From contig JBGSUA010000012.1 of the NCBI GenBank assembly GCA_041753575.1, forward strand, positions 1 through 27,932: DNA of 27,932 bases, read 5' to 3'. The notes beneath the pieces were generated by a model. The model was not told the origin of the DNA. It worked only from the letters and a program-made list of their open reading frames with translations, and did not search any database. A program made the translations under genes and the position numbers. The stretch is from CG2-30-51-40 sp041753575. GTDB lineage: Bacteria; Desulfobacterota; DSM-4660; Desulfatiglandales; Desulfatiglandaceae. Within the stretch, counting starts at the first letter, position 1. Each line of letters starts with the position of its first letter. Below are positions 12,147-19,025 of this stretch, in pieces.

Positions 12147-12173
12147 AAATCTGCAAATGTGAAGGACGTCCCC
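12147..12173 (+). repeat. Short element
   Basis: AAATCTGCAAATGTGAAG followed by GACGTCCCC. It abuts the VapC stop codon at 12174 and lies 6 bp after the B1 stop, so genes from both sides end on it. Confidence 0.93.
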
Positions 12174-12575
12174 CTATATCAGACATAACCTCAATTCAGA
12201 GAAGTATTGCTTGTAAAATCCCCTGTCCCGAGTCATAAGCCTGTCGGCCACTTTCTTTGCATGTGCCCCTATCAGGAAATCGGCAAGCACACGATTCCGT
12301 TTGCCACCGGCCATAAGATGCTCTTTCCACTTCATGCCCGCATCGTAAGCTGACTCGAGGTCAATCTGAATTGCACGTATTCCTAAAATCCTCAGAGTAT
12401 CGTCCAGAAGCTCTTTACTGGGAAATTGCGGCGCCAATTCCGCGTAAACTATCTCGTTGATTACGATTGACCCGGCCGAATAGGCCTCAGAAAGCCCTGC
12501 TTTTGATTTAGCGCCAAATTCTGGATCCGGGAGGAACACGTCGAGTAGAATGTTTGTGTCAACAAATGTGATCAT
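12174..12575 (-). CDS. vapC: PIN-domain (VapC) toxin
   Basis: 133 aa with TFVDTNILLDVF (Asp6), INEIVYAEL (Glu41/46), VLADFLIGAHA (Asp99) and TRDRGFYKQYF (Asp117), a complete PIN active site. The final residues LCLI are followed by a TAG that touches the element. The gene overlaps its AbrB-type antitoxin by 4 bp (12572-12575). It probably cleaves a structured RNA target; the target cannot be told from sequence. Confidence 0.93.
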   Translation of the reverse strand: MITFVDTNILLDVFLPDPEFGAKSKAGLSEAYSAGSIVINEIVYAELAPQFPSKELLDDTLRILGIRAIQIDLESAYDAGMKWKEHLMAGGKRNRVLADFLIGAHAKKVADRLMTRDRGFYKQYFSELRLCLI

Positions 12576-12787
12576 CTACCCCTAAGGGCCTCAATGATAT
12601 CATCAGTGTTTTCATGTTTCCCTAGCATGCCGTAAACCTTATCAATTGGATCTGCCCGCCGGGTTATCTTTCTCAACACAACACCTGTTTCTTGAGGGAC
12701 AAACTCGACCTCAGTATTCGGTAACAAACCGTATTTATAACGTATTTCCCTTGGTATGGTAACCTGTCCCCTTTCACCTATTTTCAT
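12572..12787 (-). CDS. vapB: AbrB-type VapB antitoxin
   Basis: 71 aa. The sequence MKIGERGQVTIPREIRYKYG is a textbook AbrB/SpoVT N-terminus; the tail (DPIDKVYGMLGKHE, DIIEALRG) is the likely toxin contact. GGAGG is 9 nt before the ATG (12785-12787). An inverted repeat just upstream is the likely operator. Confidence 0.94.
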   Translation of the reverse strand: MKIGERGQVTIPREIRYKYGLLPNTEVEFVPQETGVVLRKITRRADPIDKVYGMLGKHENTDDIIEALRGR

Positions 12788-12798
12788 ATTTATTACCT

Positions 12799-12817
12799 CC
12801 TACATGCATACTGTAGG
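12799..12817. promoter_or_regulatory. Inverted repeat at the vapB ribosome-binding site (possible operator)
   Basis: CCTACA (12799-12804), 7 bp, TGTAGG (12812-12817), overlapping the Shine-Dalgarno sequence of the vapB gene. It could act as an operator or as an mRNA hairpin hiding the site. Confidence 0.45.
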
Positions 12818-12874
12818 TATCATATTAGAGCAAGCACACGAGGGTATCAAGCAAAAATCGTCAGTCCCTCCCCT

Positions 12875-13201
12875 TCATCCTTTATATTTTTTCCCTCTTT
12901 TCAGGATTGACGCCAACAGGCCGCGGCTGTCCGGATCGGCGTATTCGCTTTCAGTGAAAGGTAATGCCTCAATCATTGGGTTGTAAGAAGCGGCCACGCG
13001 CAACAGGTATTTCAGATTTTCAATCGCAGGCTTGTTCTCAAAAGATTTCGATACAATAGCCAAATCTATATCACTGTACTCATTAGGACGGCCCTCCGCG
13101 TATGAGCCAAAGAGGATAACCCCTTTCACCGGGATTTCCTCTTCGATACGTGCTATGAATCCTCTTACAATACTATCTAATTGATTTTCCTGTAAAGCCA
13201 T
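12875..13201 (-). CDS. MNT-domain nucleotidyltransferase antitoxin
   Basis: 108 aa. The motif FGSYAEGRPNEYSDIDLAIV is the canonical GS-X10-DxD arrangement (Ser33, Asp44, Asp46) of minimal nucleotidyltransferases. Together with the HEPN gene it forms an HEPN/MNT module in which the MNT protein modifies or binds the HEPN RNase. The start overlaps the HEPN gene by 25 nt. The order here is HEPN first, opposite to the hepT/mntA cassette at 6148-7025. No element separates it from the vapBC pair downstream. Confidence 0.9.
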   Translation of the reverse strand: MALQENQLDSIVRGFIARIEEEIPVKGVILFGSYAEGRPNEYSDIDLAIVSKSFENKPAIENLKYLLRVAASYNPMIEALPFTESEYADPDSRGLLASILKRGKKYKG

Positions 13202-13566
13202 TCGATAAACTCCATTGTGCGACGATAGATAATTTCGGCTTTGTCGGCATTAATAATCTCCAAAAGGCTGCTTCTATAGTCGCCATAACGCGCTTCTATA
13301 TTATATGCCGTGAGCTCCGAAAGCAAATCAACATGTTCATGAGTGAGGTCTTTAAGCACCTCAGCAAGTTCAGCCAAACGATTCAAGTTGTGGACCGATA
13401 CATTTTGTTTTCCCAATCGTACTATCATCGCCTTCAGTAACTTCTCAACAGCTTGTTGACACATATAAGCAACATACAGATATCGCCTGCTATCGAGCAT
13501 AGCTTTAGCTGTTTCAAGATCATACCTGGATCTTTCCAGCCAATGCAGAAAATACTTGTCAGGCAT
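13177..13566 (-). CDS. HEPN-domain protein, partner of the MNT gene
   Basis: 129 aa all-helical protein of the classic HEPN type (LERSRYDLETAKAML, AYMCQQAVEKLLKAMIV, VHNLNRLAELAE, YNIEARYGDYR). It has no RX4HXY motif like HepT, so it may not be an active RNase or may use other residues. HEPN/MNT pairs of this type act in defence or as TA modules. The gene looks complete. Confidence 0.88.
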   Translation of the reverse strand: MPDKYFLHWLERSRYDLETAKAMLDSRRYLYVAYMCQQAVEKLLKAMIVRLGKQNVSVHNLNRLAELAEVLKDLTHEHVDLLSELTAYNIEARYGDYRSSLLEIINADKAEIIYRRTMEFIEWLYRKIN

Positions 13567-13753
13567 CTATTAATTCCTTGTATATGTAAACTTTAGCAAA
13601 TTGTAGTTTCGCTTGTGTATGATTGATTCTTCACAGCCGGTACTGTAAGGGATATTCCGCTAAAAAAAGCTCTATGTTGTCGTTTACGCCTCTGCATCCC
13701 GGCTGCGCGTGATCAGCAAGAAACCAAATCTGTAAATGTAAACAACGTCCCCG
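13567..13753. other. Intergenic stretch with one element
   Basis: The left part is upstream of the HEPN gene. The last 40 bp before the element (13684-13725) read on the minus strand as FLLITRSRDAEA and a stop, perhaps the C-terminal scrap of a lost PIN or similar gene, but too short to decide. The element occupies 13726-13752. Confidence 0.45.
13726..13752 (+). repeat. Short element (AACGTC variant)
   Basis: AAATCTGTAAATGTAAAC followed by AACGTCCCC. Ends 1 bp before the stop codon of the second DUF4143 ATPase. Confidence 0.92.
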
Positions 13754-14887
13754 TCATGATACAAAGGCAAGGTAATTTTCGGGGGTAACCACCTGAAAAG
13801 AGGCAGCCGGATAGGACTCCAGCCATTGCTTGGGAGGGCTTTCCCGTTTTCCAGGCGACCACTTGCATTCATAGCCGAAGATCCCGCCGTCCCGCTCTTC
13901 AACATAATCAATCTCTTTCCCCTCATAGGTGCGCCAGAAATGAAAGGTTCCGTATATACCTTCGTATGCTCTCTTTTTGAGACGCTCTGAGACAACGAAA
14001 TTCTCCCACAAGGCGCCGACATCGTTGCGCGAGTCAAGCTGGTTGTACTGCCCTATGACTGCATTGCGCACCCCGTTATCCAGGAAATAGTATTTCGCCT
14101 TGCTGGTCACCTCATTTCGCATGTTGCGGCTGAAACCTCCCACCCTTATGATAACAAATGCCTTTTCGAGTATGTCCAGATAACGGCCGACCGTCTTGAC
14201 GTCGAGCTTCACCTGCGTAGCCAGCTCGTTCAGCGACACCTGATTTCCAACCTGAAAGGCGATGAGTTTTAAGAGGTCCAGCAGTGTTCGCGATGAGCGA
14301 ATGCGCTCCAATGCAAGCACGTCCTTAAGCAGATACGAACCGACCAGTTCTTCCAGCAGTTCGATTTTCTCTTTTTTCGCCTCTCTTAAAACCACCTCCG
14401 GATAAGATCCGTATATTAGAAACTCATCAAGCTGCCTGCGAAGATCATAGCTGTTGAATCTCCGCTTCAACTCCATCTGACTCACAGGAAAGAGTATGAC
14501 CGTCTTTTTCCTCCCTGTGAGTGGCTCGCCGACCGCCCCTGCAAGGTCGAAGGAGGAAGACCCTGTTGCAATGACCCGCAGGTTGGGAACATGATCAACT
14601 AGAATCTTCAGCCCCGTGCCTATGTCCGGCACCTGCTGCGCCTCGTCAATAGCCACAAGGTCGAACCCCTCCGCCATGGAGACAATCTGCTTCAGATCCC
14701 CGGAACCGAGCAGATGGCGGAGCCTGATATCGTCCCCGGTTTCCAGGCGGTAGCGGAGGCCGCAGGAGTCGAGATAACTCCTCAGCAATGTGGTTTTTCC
14801 AACTCTTCTAGGCCCATATATGATCAGAGCCTTTCCCGGAGCCAGATGCGTATCAAGCCTTAAAAATCGCTCTATGATTTCATTCAT
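13754..14887 (-). CDS. AAA ATPase with DUF4143 domain (second copy)
   Basis: 377 aa. Walker A GPRRVGKTT (25-33), Walker B LVAIDEAQ (Asp81-Glu82), a sensor-like TGSSSF, then a winged-helix (ELATQVKLDVKTVGRYLDIL) and a nuclease-like C-terminus with EIDYVEERDGGIFGYECKW (D..ExK arrangement). It shares its architecture with the gene at 7155-8315 but is clearly different in sequence, so it is not a recent copy. The native C-terminus is preserved here and ends one base from the element. An array of half-sites covers its promoter. Its role is unknown; repeated presence beside TA genes suggests a defence or stability function. Confidence 0.92.
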   Translation of the reverse strand: MNEIIERFLRLDTHLAPGKALIIYGPRRVGKTTLLRSYLDSCGLRYRLETGDDIRLRHLLGSGDLKQIVSMAEGFDLVAIDEAQQVPDIGTGLKILVDHVPNLRVIATGSSSFDLAGAVGEPLTGRKKTVILFPVSQMELKRRFNSYDLRRQLDEFLIYGSYPEVVLREAKKEKIELLEELVGSYLLKDVLALERIRSSRTLLDLLKLIAFQVGNQVSLNELATQVKLDVKTVGRYLDILEKAFVIIRVGGFSRNMRNEVTSKAKYYFLDNGVRNAVIGQYNQLDSRNDVGALWENFVVSERLKKRAYEGIYGTFHFWRTYEGKEIDYVEERDGGIFGYECKWSPGKRESPPKQWLESYPAASFQVVTPENYLAFVS

Positions 14888-14894
14888 TTAACAT

Positions 14895-14936
14895 CCATAA
14901 ATTATGTCCTATTTATGGAATGATACTACCATAAAT
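14895..14936. promoter_or_regulatory. Three alternating half-sites upstream of the second DUF4143 gene
   Basis: CCATAAAT (14895-14902), ATTTATGG (14911-14918) and CCATAAAT (14929-14936) are exact copies in alternating orientation, 16 and 18 bp apart, beginning 8 bp upstream of the start codon. This fits cooperative binding of a dimeric repressor, probably the gene's own winged-helix product. Confidence 0.7.
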
Positions 14937-14984
14937 TTGATTTCGCAATACCTTTGCCTGGACTCTGCCCCGGATCTCCTGGCT

Positions 14985-15011
14985 AAATCTGCAAATCTAA
15001 AGGGCGTCCCC
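14985..15011 (+). repeat. Short element
   Basis: AAATCTGCAAATCTAAAG followed by GGCGTCCCC. Left edge of cassette B2. Confidence 0.92.
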
Positions 15012-15021
15012 AAAAAGTTGC

Positions 15022-15065
15022 TTGACAATAAGATTACTTACGAGTAAGTTACTTGCGTGTAATCT
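15022..15065 (+). promoter_or_regulatory. Promoter/operator of the DUF234 ATPase
   Basis: TTGACA (15022-15027) is followed by nested inverted repeats: AGATTAC (15031-15037) with GTAATCT (15059-15065), and CTTAC-GA-GTAAG (15037-15048). The same design is found at 11278-11320 before the deleted copy, with differences in the inner bases. Confidence 0.6.
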
Positions 15066-15085
15066 TTAGCCGGGGAGAATCAAAC

Positions 15086-16450
15086 ATGGTTTTTGTCAAC
15101 AGGGATGCTGAGCTTTCCTTCCTTCGTCGCGCCTGGCAGGAAGACAAATCACAATTGGTTGTGATTTACGGGAAGAGGCGAGTGGGCAAGACTGCCTTGG
15201 TCAAGGAACTTTCCAAGAATCTGCCACACATCTACTTCCTGGCCGACAAGGCTCCAGAGCGTGACCAGCTCACCCAGCTTTCCGAAAAGGTCGGCCTGTA
15301 TTTTAAGGATGACTTCCTTTTGTCTCGGGGGTTCGGCACCTGGCACGATTTCTTCAACTATATAAAATCAAAAGGCAAATTAGTGATGATCTTCGACGAA
15401 TTCCCCTATTTGATCGAGAGCAATCCGGCCATCCCATCCCTGTTCCAAAAGGGCTGGGATGAAGATTTGAGCCAATCCGACGTTTTTCTTATTCTGCTTG
15501 GTTCCAGCATGGGCATGATGGAAACAGATGTCCTCGGTCACAAATCGCCGTTGTTCGGCCGGCGCACCGGCCAGATCCTCGTAGAAACGATGCCTTTCAA
15601 CAGCGCGAAAGAATTCTTCCCTGCTTTGAACGATGAAGCCTTCATGTATTTCTACGGCGCCCTGGGAGGGACACCGGCCTATCTCCTTCAGTTCGATCCG
15701 TCAGCCGATTTCCGGGAGAATGTTCGGAACCGCATCCTGTCTCCGGAGGCCTATCTCTACCGCGAGCCGGACTTCATCCTGCGAGAAGAGCTCCGGGAGC
15801 CACGCAATTACTTTTCCATCCTGCGGGCCATCTCGATGGGTAAAACCCGCCCCGCTGAAATCATCAACGAAACGGGATTCGACAAGAACATGGTCGGCAA
15901 GTACCTCTCAGTCCTTACCGATCTGAAGATCATCCGTCGCGAGGTGCCGGTCACTGAATGGGGCTTTGAGAAAAGTAAGAAAGGCATGTATCTTCTGGAA
16001 GATAATTTCTTCCGCTTCTGGTTCCGTTACGTCTATCCCAATAGAAGTTTTATCGAAGAGGGGCAAATTGATTACGTTCTGGACCGAAAGATAATGCCTT
16101 CCATTGACCGGTTCATTTCGTGGTCCTTCGAGGAGGTCTGCCGCTCCAGGGTCCGCAAGGGACTGCCGCAAGATATCCGCTGCAACCGGGTAGGCCGCTG
16201 GTGGAGCAAGGAAGGCGAAATAGATATCGTGGGACTGGCCGAGGATGAAAATACCGTTGTTTTCGGAGAAGCCAAGTGGAGCGTCAACCCGACCGGCACC
16301 GACATCCTCAATGACCTTGAGAGGAAGGCGAAGCTGGTTGACTGGCGAAAAGGGGAGCGAAAAGAGTATTTCGTACTTTTCAGCCGATCCGGCTTCACGG
16401 CAAATCTGGAAAAACAAGCCGGAAAACGACAGGACCTTTTGCTTTGGTAA
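15086..16450 (+). CDS. Archaeal-type AAA ATPase with DUF234 nuclease-like domain (B2, intact)
   Basis: 454 aa from the ATG at 15086, which has GGGGAG 7-8 nt upstream; an upstream ATG (15053) lies in the operator and is unlikely. Walker A GKRRVGKTA (29-37), Walker B LVMIFDEFPY (Asp104-Glu105), LLGSSMGMM as sensor, then a winged helix (NETGFDKNMVGKYLSVL) and the DUF234 end with EIDIVGLAED and VFGEAKW (Asp380, Glu395, Lys397), a PD-(D/E)XK pattern. Such proteins, of the PF01637/PF03008 type, are abundant in archaea and scattered in bacteria; function unproven. It is the intact partner of the deleted gene at 11342. The stop is 6 bp from the element. Confidence 0.92.
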   Translation: MVFVNRDAELSFLRRAWQEDKSQLVVIYGKRRVGKTALVKELSKNLPHIYFLADKAPERDQLTQLSEKVGLYFKDDFLLSRGFGTWHDFFNYIKSKGKLVMIFDEFPYLIESNPAIPSLFQKGWDEDLSQSDVFLILLGSSMGMMETDVLGHKSPLFGRRTGQILVETMPFNSAKEFFPALNDEAFMYFYGALGGTPAYLLQFDPSADFRENVRNRILSPEAYLYREPDFILREELREPRNYFSILRAISMGKTRPAEIINETGFDKNMVGKYLSVLTDLKIIRREVPVTEWGFEKSKKGMYLLEDNFFRFWFRYVYPNRSFIEEGQIDYVLDRKIMPSIDRFISWSFEEVCRSRVRKGLPQDIRCNRVGRWWSKEGEIDIVGLAEDENTVVFGEAKWSVNPTGTDILNDLERKAKLVDWRKGERKEYFVLFSRSGFTANLEKQAGKRQDLLLW

Positions 16451-16456
16451 TGTAAG

Positions 16457-16482
16457 AAATCTGCAAATGTAAAGGGCGTCCC
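16457..16482 (+). repeat. Short element
   Basis: AAATCTGCAAATGTAAAG followed by GGCGTCCC. The six bases after it (TGATCT) are identical after the copy at 17249. Confidence 0.93.
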
Positions 16483-16492
16483 TGATCTCAGT

Positions 16493-16849
16493 TTATGATA
16501 GCGCCAGGCTGTGCTTCAACGCCATGTCCACATTTGACATGACCTCGTTGGGAATAGTCGCCAGCTTTGATCCAGACAGCCGGCGTTTATCAATAGTGCG
16601 GATTTGAGACAGAGTTACGATAGAGTCCTTTTTCAGACCGCAATTCTTACCTATGACTACGCAGATGGGATAAGTGGCTTTTTTATCGGAATATTCGGTG
16701 ATGACCGCTACAATAGTCGTGGGTGAGTACTGATTGCCGACATCGTTCTGAATGATCAAAACCGGCCTGGTTTTCCCTGTTTCATTCCCAACTACCGGAT
16801 CGAGTACCGCGTAATAAATTTCTCCTCTTTTGATTCGCGCCGGATTCAC
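16493..16849 (-). CDS. mazF: MazF/PemK-type mRNA interferase toxin
   Basis: 118 aa with the family signatures RGEIYYAVLDPVVGNETG, KTRPVLIIQND, TTIVAVIT and TLSQIRTIDKRRL. MazF/PemK toxins cut mRNA at short sequences; the conserved Arg and Thr in KTRPVLI and the SQIR segment form the active site, and all are present. The gene overlaps its antitoxin by 4 bp (16846-16849). The stop is 10 bp from the element. Confidence 0.95.
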   Translation of the reverse strand: MNPARIKRGEIYYAVLDPVVGNETGKTRPVLIIQNDVGNQYSPTTIVAVITEYSDKKATYPICVVIGKNCGLKKDSIVTLSQIRTIDKRRLSGSKLATIPNEVMSNVDMALKHSLALS

Positions 16850-17118
16850 AGAGAAACCTCGGGAAGGTTTTCGGCGTCAGAGAATTGGAACTCCTCGCAG
16901 ACCCGAATGTTTTCCTCGGCCAAATCCTGATAGGCAGCTTTCATGCGCTCATCGAGAACCTGCCTGTCGAGTTGTATCAGTTTATCCTCAATGGACTCCC
17001 GCACGAGAGCGGAAACATTTTTCCCCTGCCGGGATGAGGCCTCGATAAGTCTATCTTTAATCGCCGTGGGGAGTTGGATATTGATCCGCACTTTTCCTTG
17101 CTGAGCGGTTGAGAACAT
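16846..17118 (-). CDS. mazE: MazE-type ribbon-helix-helix antitoxin
   Basis: 90 aa from the ATG at 17116-17118, preceded by GAGG 7 nt upstream. A longer frame from 17154 starts only 2 bp from the -10 box and lacks a ribosome-binding site, so it is rejected. Residues 10-45 (KVRINIQLPTAIKDRLIEA, VSALVRESIED) are a ribbon-helix-helix DNA-binding domain. The acidic C-terminus (EENIRVCEEFQFSDAE) is a plausible MazF-binding tail. Confidence 0.9.
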   Translation of the reverse strand: MFSTAQQGKVRINIQLPTAIKDRLIEASSRQGKNVSALVRESIEDKLIQLDRQVLDERMKAAYQDLAEENIRVCEEFQFSDAENLPEVSL

Positions 17119-17156
17119 CTTTGCACCTCGCTGTATATCAAATTTATATGCCATAT

Positions 17157-17185
17157 TCTATAACAAAAAAAGATGGCAGATGCAA
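17157..17185 (-). promoter_or_regulatory. mazEF promoter
   Basis: On the minus strand TTGCAT (17180-17185), 17 bp, TATAGA (17157-17162). It supports the downstream start at 17118. Confidence 0.6.
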
Positions 17186-17248
17186 CAGCAGAAGATGGCG
17201 CAATAAAATTGTTCATAAAATTTGTGTCTGCCCGCTTTCTTCCCTCTC

Positions 17249-17274
17249 AAATCTGCAAATGTAAAGGGCGTCCC
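17249..17274 (+). repeat. Short element
   Basis: AAATCTGCAAATGTAAAG followed by GGCGTCCC. Left edge of cassette C2. Confidence 0.93.
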
Positions 17275-17355
17275 TGATCTCCATCTTTCCAGTTGAATCC
17301 TCTTCCTGGAAGTGTTATCGTTTTAATGTAGGTGTAATCACTTCTGGGGGAAGAC

Positions 17356-17604
17356 ATGGTAAGGACACAGATACAGTTATCTGAAAAACAGGTGGCAATC
17401 CTAAAGGAAATTGCCGCCGCCGAGAAAAAGTCAATGGCTGAGATCATCCGCCTGTCCGTTGATTTCTTTGTGAAAGCCAGGTACAGCGGGGAACAGGAGC
17501 AGATTCGCAAGAAAGCTTTGTCGGCTGCGGGCAAGTTCAGGTCCGGGGTAAAGGACCTTGCTACCGCTCATGATGTCTATCTGACCGAGGCTTTTGAAGG
17601 ATGA
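17356..17604 (+). CDS. Ribbon-helix-helix antitoxin (C2 copy)
   Basis: 82 aa, closely similar to the C1 protein at 10040. The N-terminal RHH (RTQIQLSEKQVAILKEIAA) binds DNA. GGGGGAAG lies 4-9 nt before the ATG. The stop overlaps the PIN toxin start by 4 bp (17601-17604). Because C1 encodes almost the same protein, cross-regulation between the two cassettes is likely. Confidence 0.93.
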   Translation: MVRTQIQLSEKQVAILKEIAAAEKKSMAEIIRLSVDFFVKARYSGEQEQIRKKALSAAGKFRSGVKDLATAHDVYLTEAFEG

Positions 17605-18029
17605 CCATCTTCCTTGACACGTCCGGACTTATCGCGGTCATGGACAGGGACGAGGCGAATCATGCTGCGGCCGCGCAAGTCTGGAGGGACATTTTGACAT
17701 CCTCCGAGACCCTCATTACAACCAATTATGTCTTACTGGAAACCATGGCCTTGGCGCAAAATCGCCTCGGGATAGCGTCACTGAAGTTGCTTCACGAAGA
17801 TATTGTCCCTGCTCTCCGGATAGAGTGGATTGACAGGACTGTTCACAATGCCGCAATGGCAGCGCTGCTTTCCGCTTCGAGGAGGAAGCTGAGTCTTGTG
17901 GATTGTGTAAGCCTTGAAGTAATGCGCTTACTGGGAGTTACGACTGTCTTCGCCTTTGACAAACATTTCAACGAGCAAGGCTTCTCGTCTATGCCGGAAT
18001 ATCTTTCCACAAGGGGAACCGCTCTCTAG
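17601..18029 (+). CDS. PIN-domain (VapC-like) toxin
   Basis: 142 aa with IFLDTSGLIAV (Asp6), NYVLLETMAL (Glu47), LSLVDCVSLEVM (Asp101) and FAFDKHFNEQGF (Asp120), the complete PIN set. The DTSGLIA start and VDCVS motif mark the subgroup that pairs with RHH antitoxins. It is intact, unlike its copy at 10285. The stop is 9 bp from the element. Confidence 0.94.
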   Translation: MTIFLDTSGLIAVMDRDEANHAAAAQVWRDILTSSETLITTNYVLLETMALAQNRLGIASLKLLHEDIVPALRIEWIDRTVHNAAMAALLSASRRKLSLVDCVSLEVMRLLGVTTVFAFDKHFNEQGFSSMPEYLSTRGTAL

Positions 18030-18038
18030 CCCAGCCCC

Positions 18039-18065
18039 AAATCTGTAAATGTGAAGGGCGTCCCC
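18039..18065 (+). repeat. Short element
   Basis: AAATCTGTAAATGTGAAG followed by GGCGTCCCC. It sits between two PIN genes pointing at it (18029 and 18070). Confidence 0.93.
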
Positions 18066-18069
18066 CTTT

Positions 18070-18480
18070 TTAGTAGATGTTGATACCGAGCGTCTTCAGG
18101 TTAGCGGCTAATTTTCGGTCGAAAGTCACCACCAGCGACCCGCTTATGGTCTTACCGACCGCAGCAATGAGGGAGTCTCCAAAATCGGGAACAGGATCGG
18201 GCCACCAGGAAAAGATTGTATTAAAATCAACTTCCTGAACAATCTCAATGCCCGGCATTTCGATAAGATCCTTAATCATAATACCGATCTCATTTTTCGG
18301 GATATGGTAGATTCTGTCCAGCACATAAATAAACTCTGTTAAAACATGCTGATGGCAGAAGATAACCGCCTTCATGTGTGCTGCCGATTCAAATAGCGGG
18401 GCAATTTTCTGTTGTTGTTCCCGGTTCCGATCTGTAACGAAGGAAATCAAAGCATTCGTATCAACGACGTATCGTATCAC
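18070..18480 (-). CDS. vapC: PIN-domain (VapC) toxin
   Basis: 136 aa with RYVVDTNALISF (Asp7), VLTEFIYVLDR (Glu49), DFGDSLIAAVG (Asp102) and VVTFDRKLAANL (Asp121). All catalytic acids are present. This VDTNALISF/DFGD subtype typically pairs with AbrB antitoxins, as here. It overlaps the antitoxin by 4 bp. The stop is 4 bp from the element. Confidence 0.93.
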   Translation of the reverse strand: MIRYVVDTNALISFVTDRNREQQQKIAPLFESAAHMKAVIFCHQHVLTEFIYVLDRIYHIPKNEIGIMIKDLIEMPGIEIVQEVDFNTIFSWWPDPVPDFGDSLIAAVGKTISGSLVVTFDRKLAANLKTLGINIY

Positions 18481-18710
18481 CGGTATTTCTCCACGCGGAG
18501 CTGCCGGGCAACGTCAATGTCGCCGGAAATGTCTCCCTCGCCGGTTTTGATAGCATTCCGGTACTTCAAGAAATTATGTTTGGCGAGATAGAGCGTGACT
18601 TTGCCATTTTCCAGCTTCCACTCCAGAGCATCTTTTACGGAAAGGCCAAGATTCTCGCGAATGGTTTTAGGGATAGTTGTTTGATATTTAGAAGTAATGA
18701 GAGATCGCAT
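18477..18710 (-). CDS. vapB: AbrB-type VapB antitoxin
   Basis: 77 aa. The start MRSLITSKYQTTIPKTIREN is an AbrB/SpoVT domain, followed by LSVKDALEWKLENGKVTLYL and an acidic C-terminal part. GGAGG precedes the ATG at 18708-18710. No clear operator was found upstream. Confidence 0.93.
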   Translation of the reverse strand: MRSLITSKYQTTIPKTIRENLGLSVKDALEWKLENGKVTLYLAKHNFLKYRNAIKTGEGDISGDIDVARQLRVEKYR

Positions 18711-18781
18711 ATCGTTGTCCTCCGCGTGTTATTCCTTACGAAAATATAATAATGTAAGGAGTCGGGCAGGTCAAGCATAAT

Positions 18782-18853
18782 TTAGAATATCCTAATGTAA
18801 TCGGGGATGGCGAAGAATATGCCAGAAATGACCACGTTCGTATCGAGGATTAT
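18782..18853 (-). pseudogene. N-terminal scrap of a PIN toxin
   Basis: The minus-strand frame reads IILDTNVVISGIFF and then AIPDYIRIF before a TAA. IxLDTNVxISGxFF is the start of PIN toxins of the COG1569 type; the conserved first Asp is present and everything after residue 23 is missing. Just upstream GTGAGGGATA would give M-R-I-I-L-D if one G were removed, so the start is also frameshifted. It is the remains of a lost VapBC cassette, with no element at its broken end. Confidence 0.65.
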
Positions 18854-18901
18854 CCCTCACTTCCGTCCCCGTGCCGTGGTGATGACGGCCGTAATAAAGG
18901 A

Positions 18902-19017
18902 GTGTCTGTTATGAAAGCCGCGCGATATTTGGACTGGCAAAAAATCCTGGACAAGGATGAATTCCTTGAAGAAGTGTCCAGCGGAAACCTAAATCTGCAA
19001 ATGTAAAGGGCGTCCCC
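18902..19017 (+). repeat. Copy D2: truncated gene start plus element, paralogue of 9060-9173
   Basis: From the ATG at 18911 (AAAGGAG 8 nt upstream) it reads MKAARYLDWQKILDKDEFLEE, then VSSGN, and enters the element, where ATG-TAA ends it. Codon-level differences from D1 are partly synonymous, which suggests the frame was once translated. The rest of the gene was replaced by the element. Protein family not recognised. Confidence 0.75.
18991..19017 (+). repeat. Short element
   Basis: AAATCTGCAAATGTAAAG followed by GGCGTCCCC. Ends 8 bp before the DUF2283 stop codon. Confidence 0.93.
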
Positions 19018-19025
19018 CTTTTCTT

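Larger units (their letters stand above)
15012..16482 (+). repeat. Cassette copy B2, paralogue of 11267-12173
   Basis: Operator, gene and right-hand element match the B1 region at high identity, including the AATGTAAG between stop codon and element. B1 lacks 566 bp. Confidence 0.85.
17249..18065 (+). repeat. Cassette copy C2 (RHH/PIN, intact), paralogue of 9931-10506
   Basis: Complete version of the unit whose deleted form is C1. Similarity extends over the leader, both genes and the TCTCTAG before the right element. Confidence 0.85.
18711..19025. other. Gene-poor stretch holding two gene scraps and one element
   Basis: It contains the vapB promoter region, the PIN scrap (18782-18853), scrap D2 (18902-19017) and the element at 18991-19017. 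No intact gene is seen. Confidence 0.7.

Noticed and set aside
13684..13725. Scrap FLLITRSRDAEA before the element at 13726
   Set aside because: Twelve residues are too few to name a family; kept only as a remark in the intergenic entry.
15053..15085. Upstream ATG of the DUF234 ATPase
   Set aside because: It lies in the palindromic operator and has no ribosome-binding site; ATG 15086 has GGGGAG upstream.
17119..17154. Longer N-terminus of the MazE-type antitoxin
   Set aside because: Its ATG is 2 bp from the -10 box, so it would not be on the mRNA with a usable leader.
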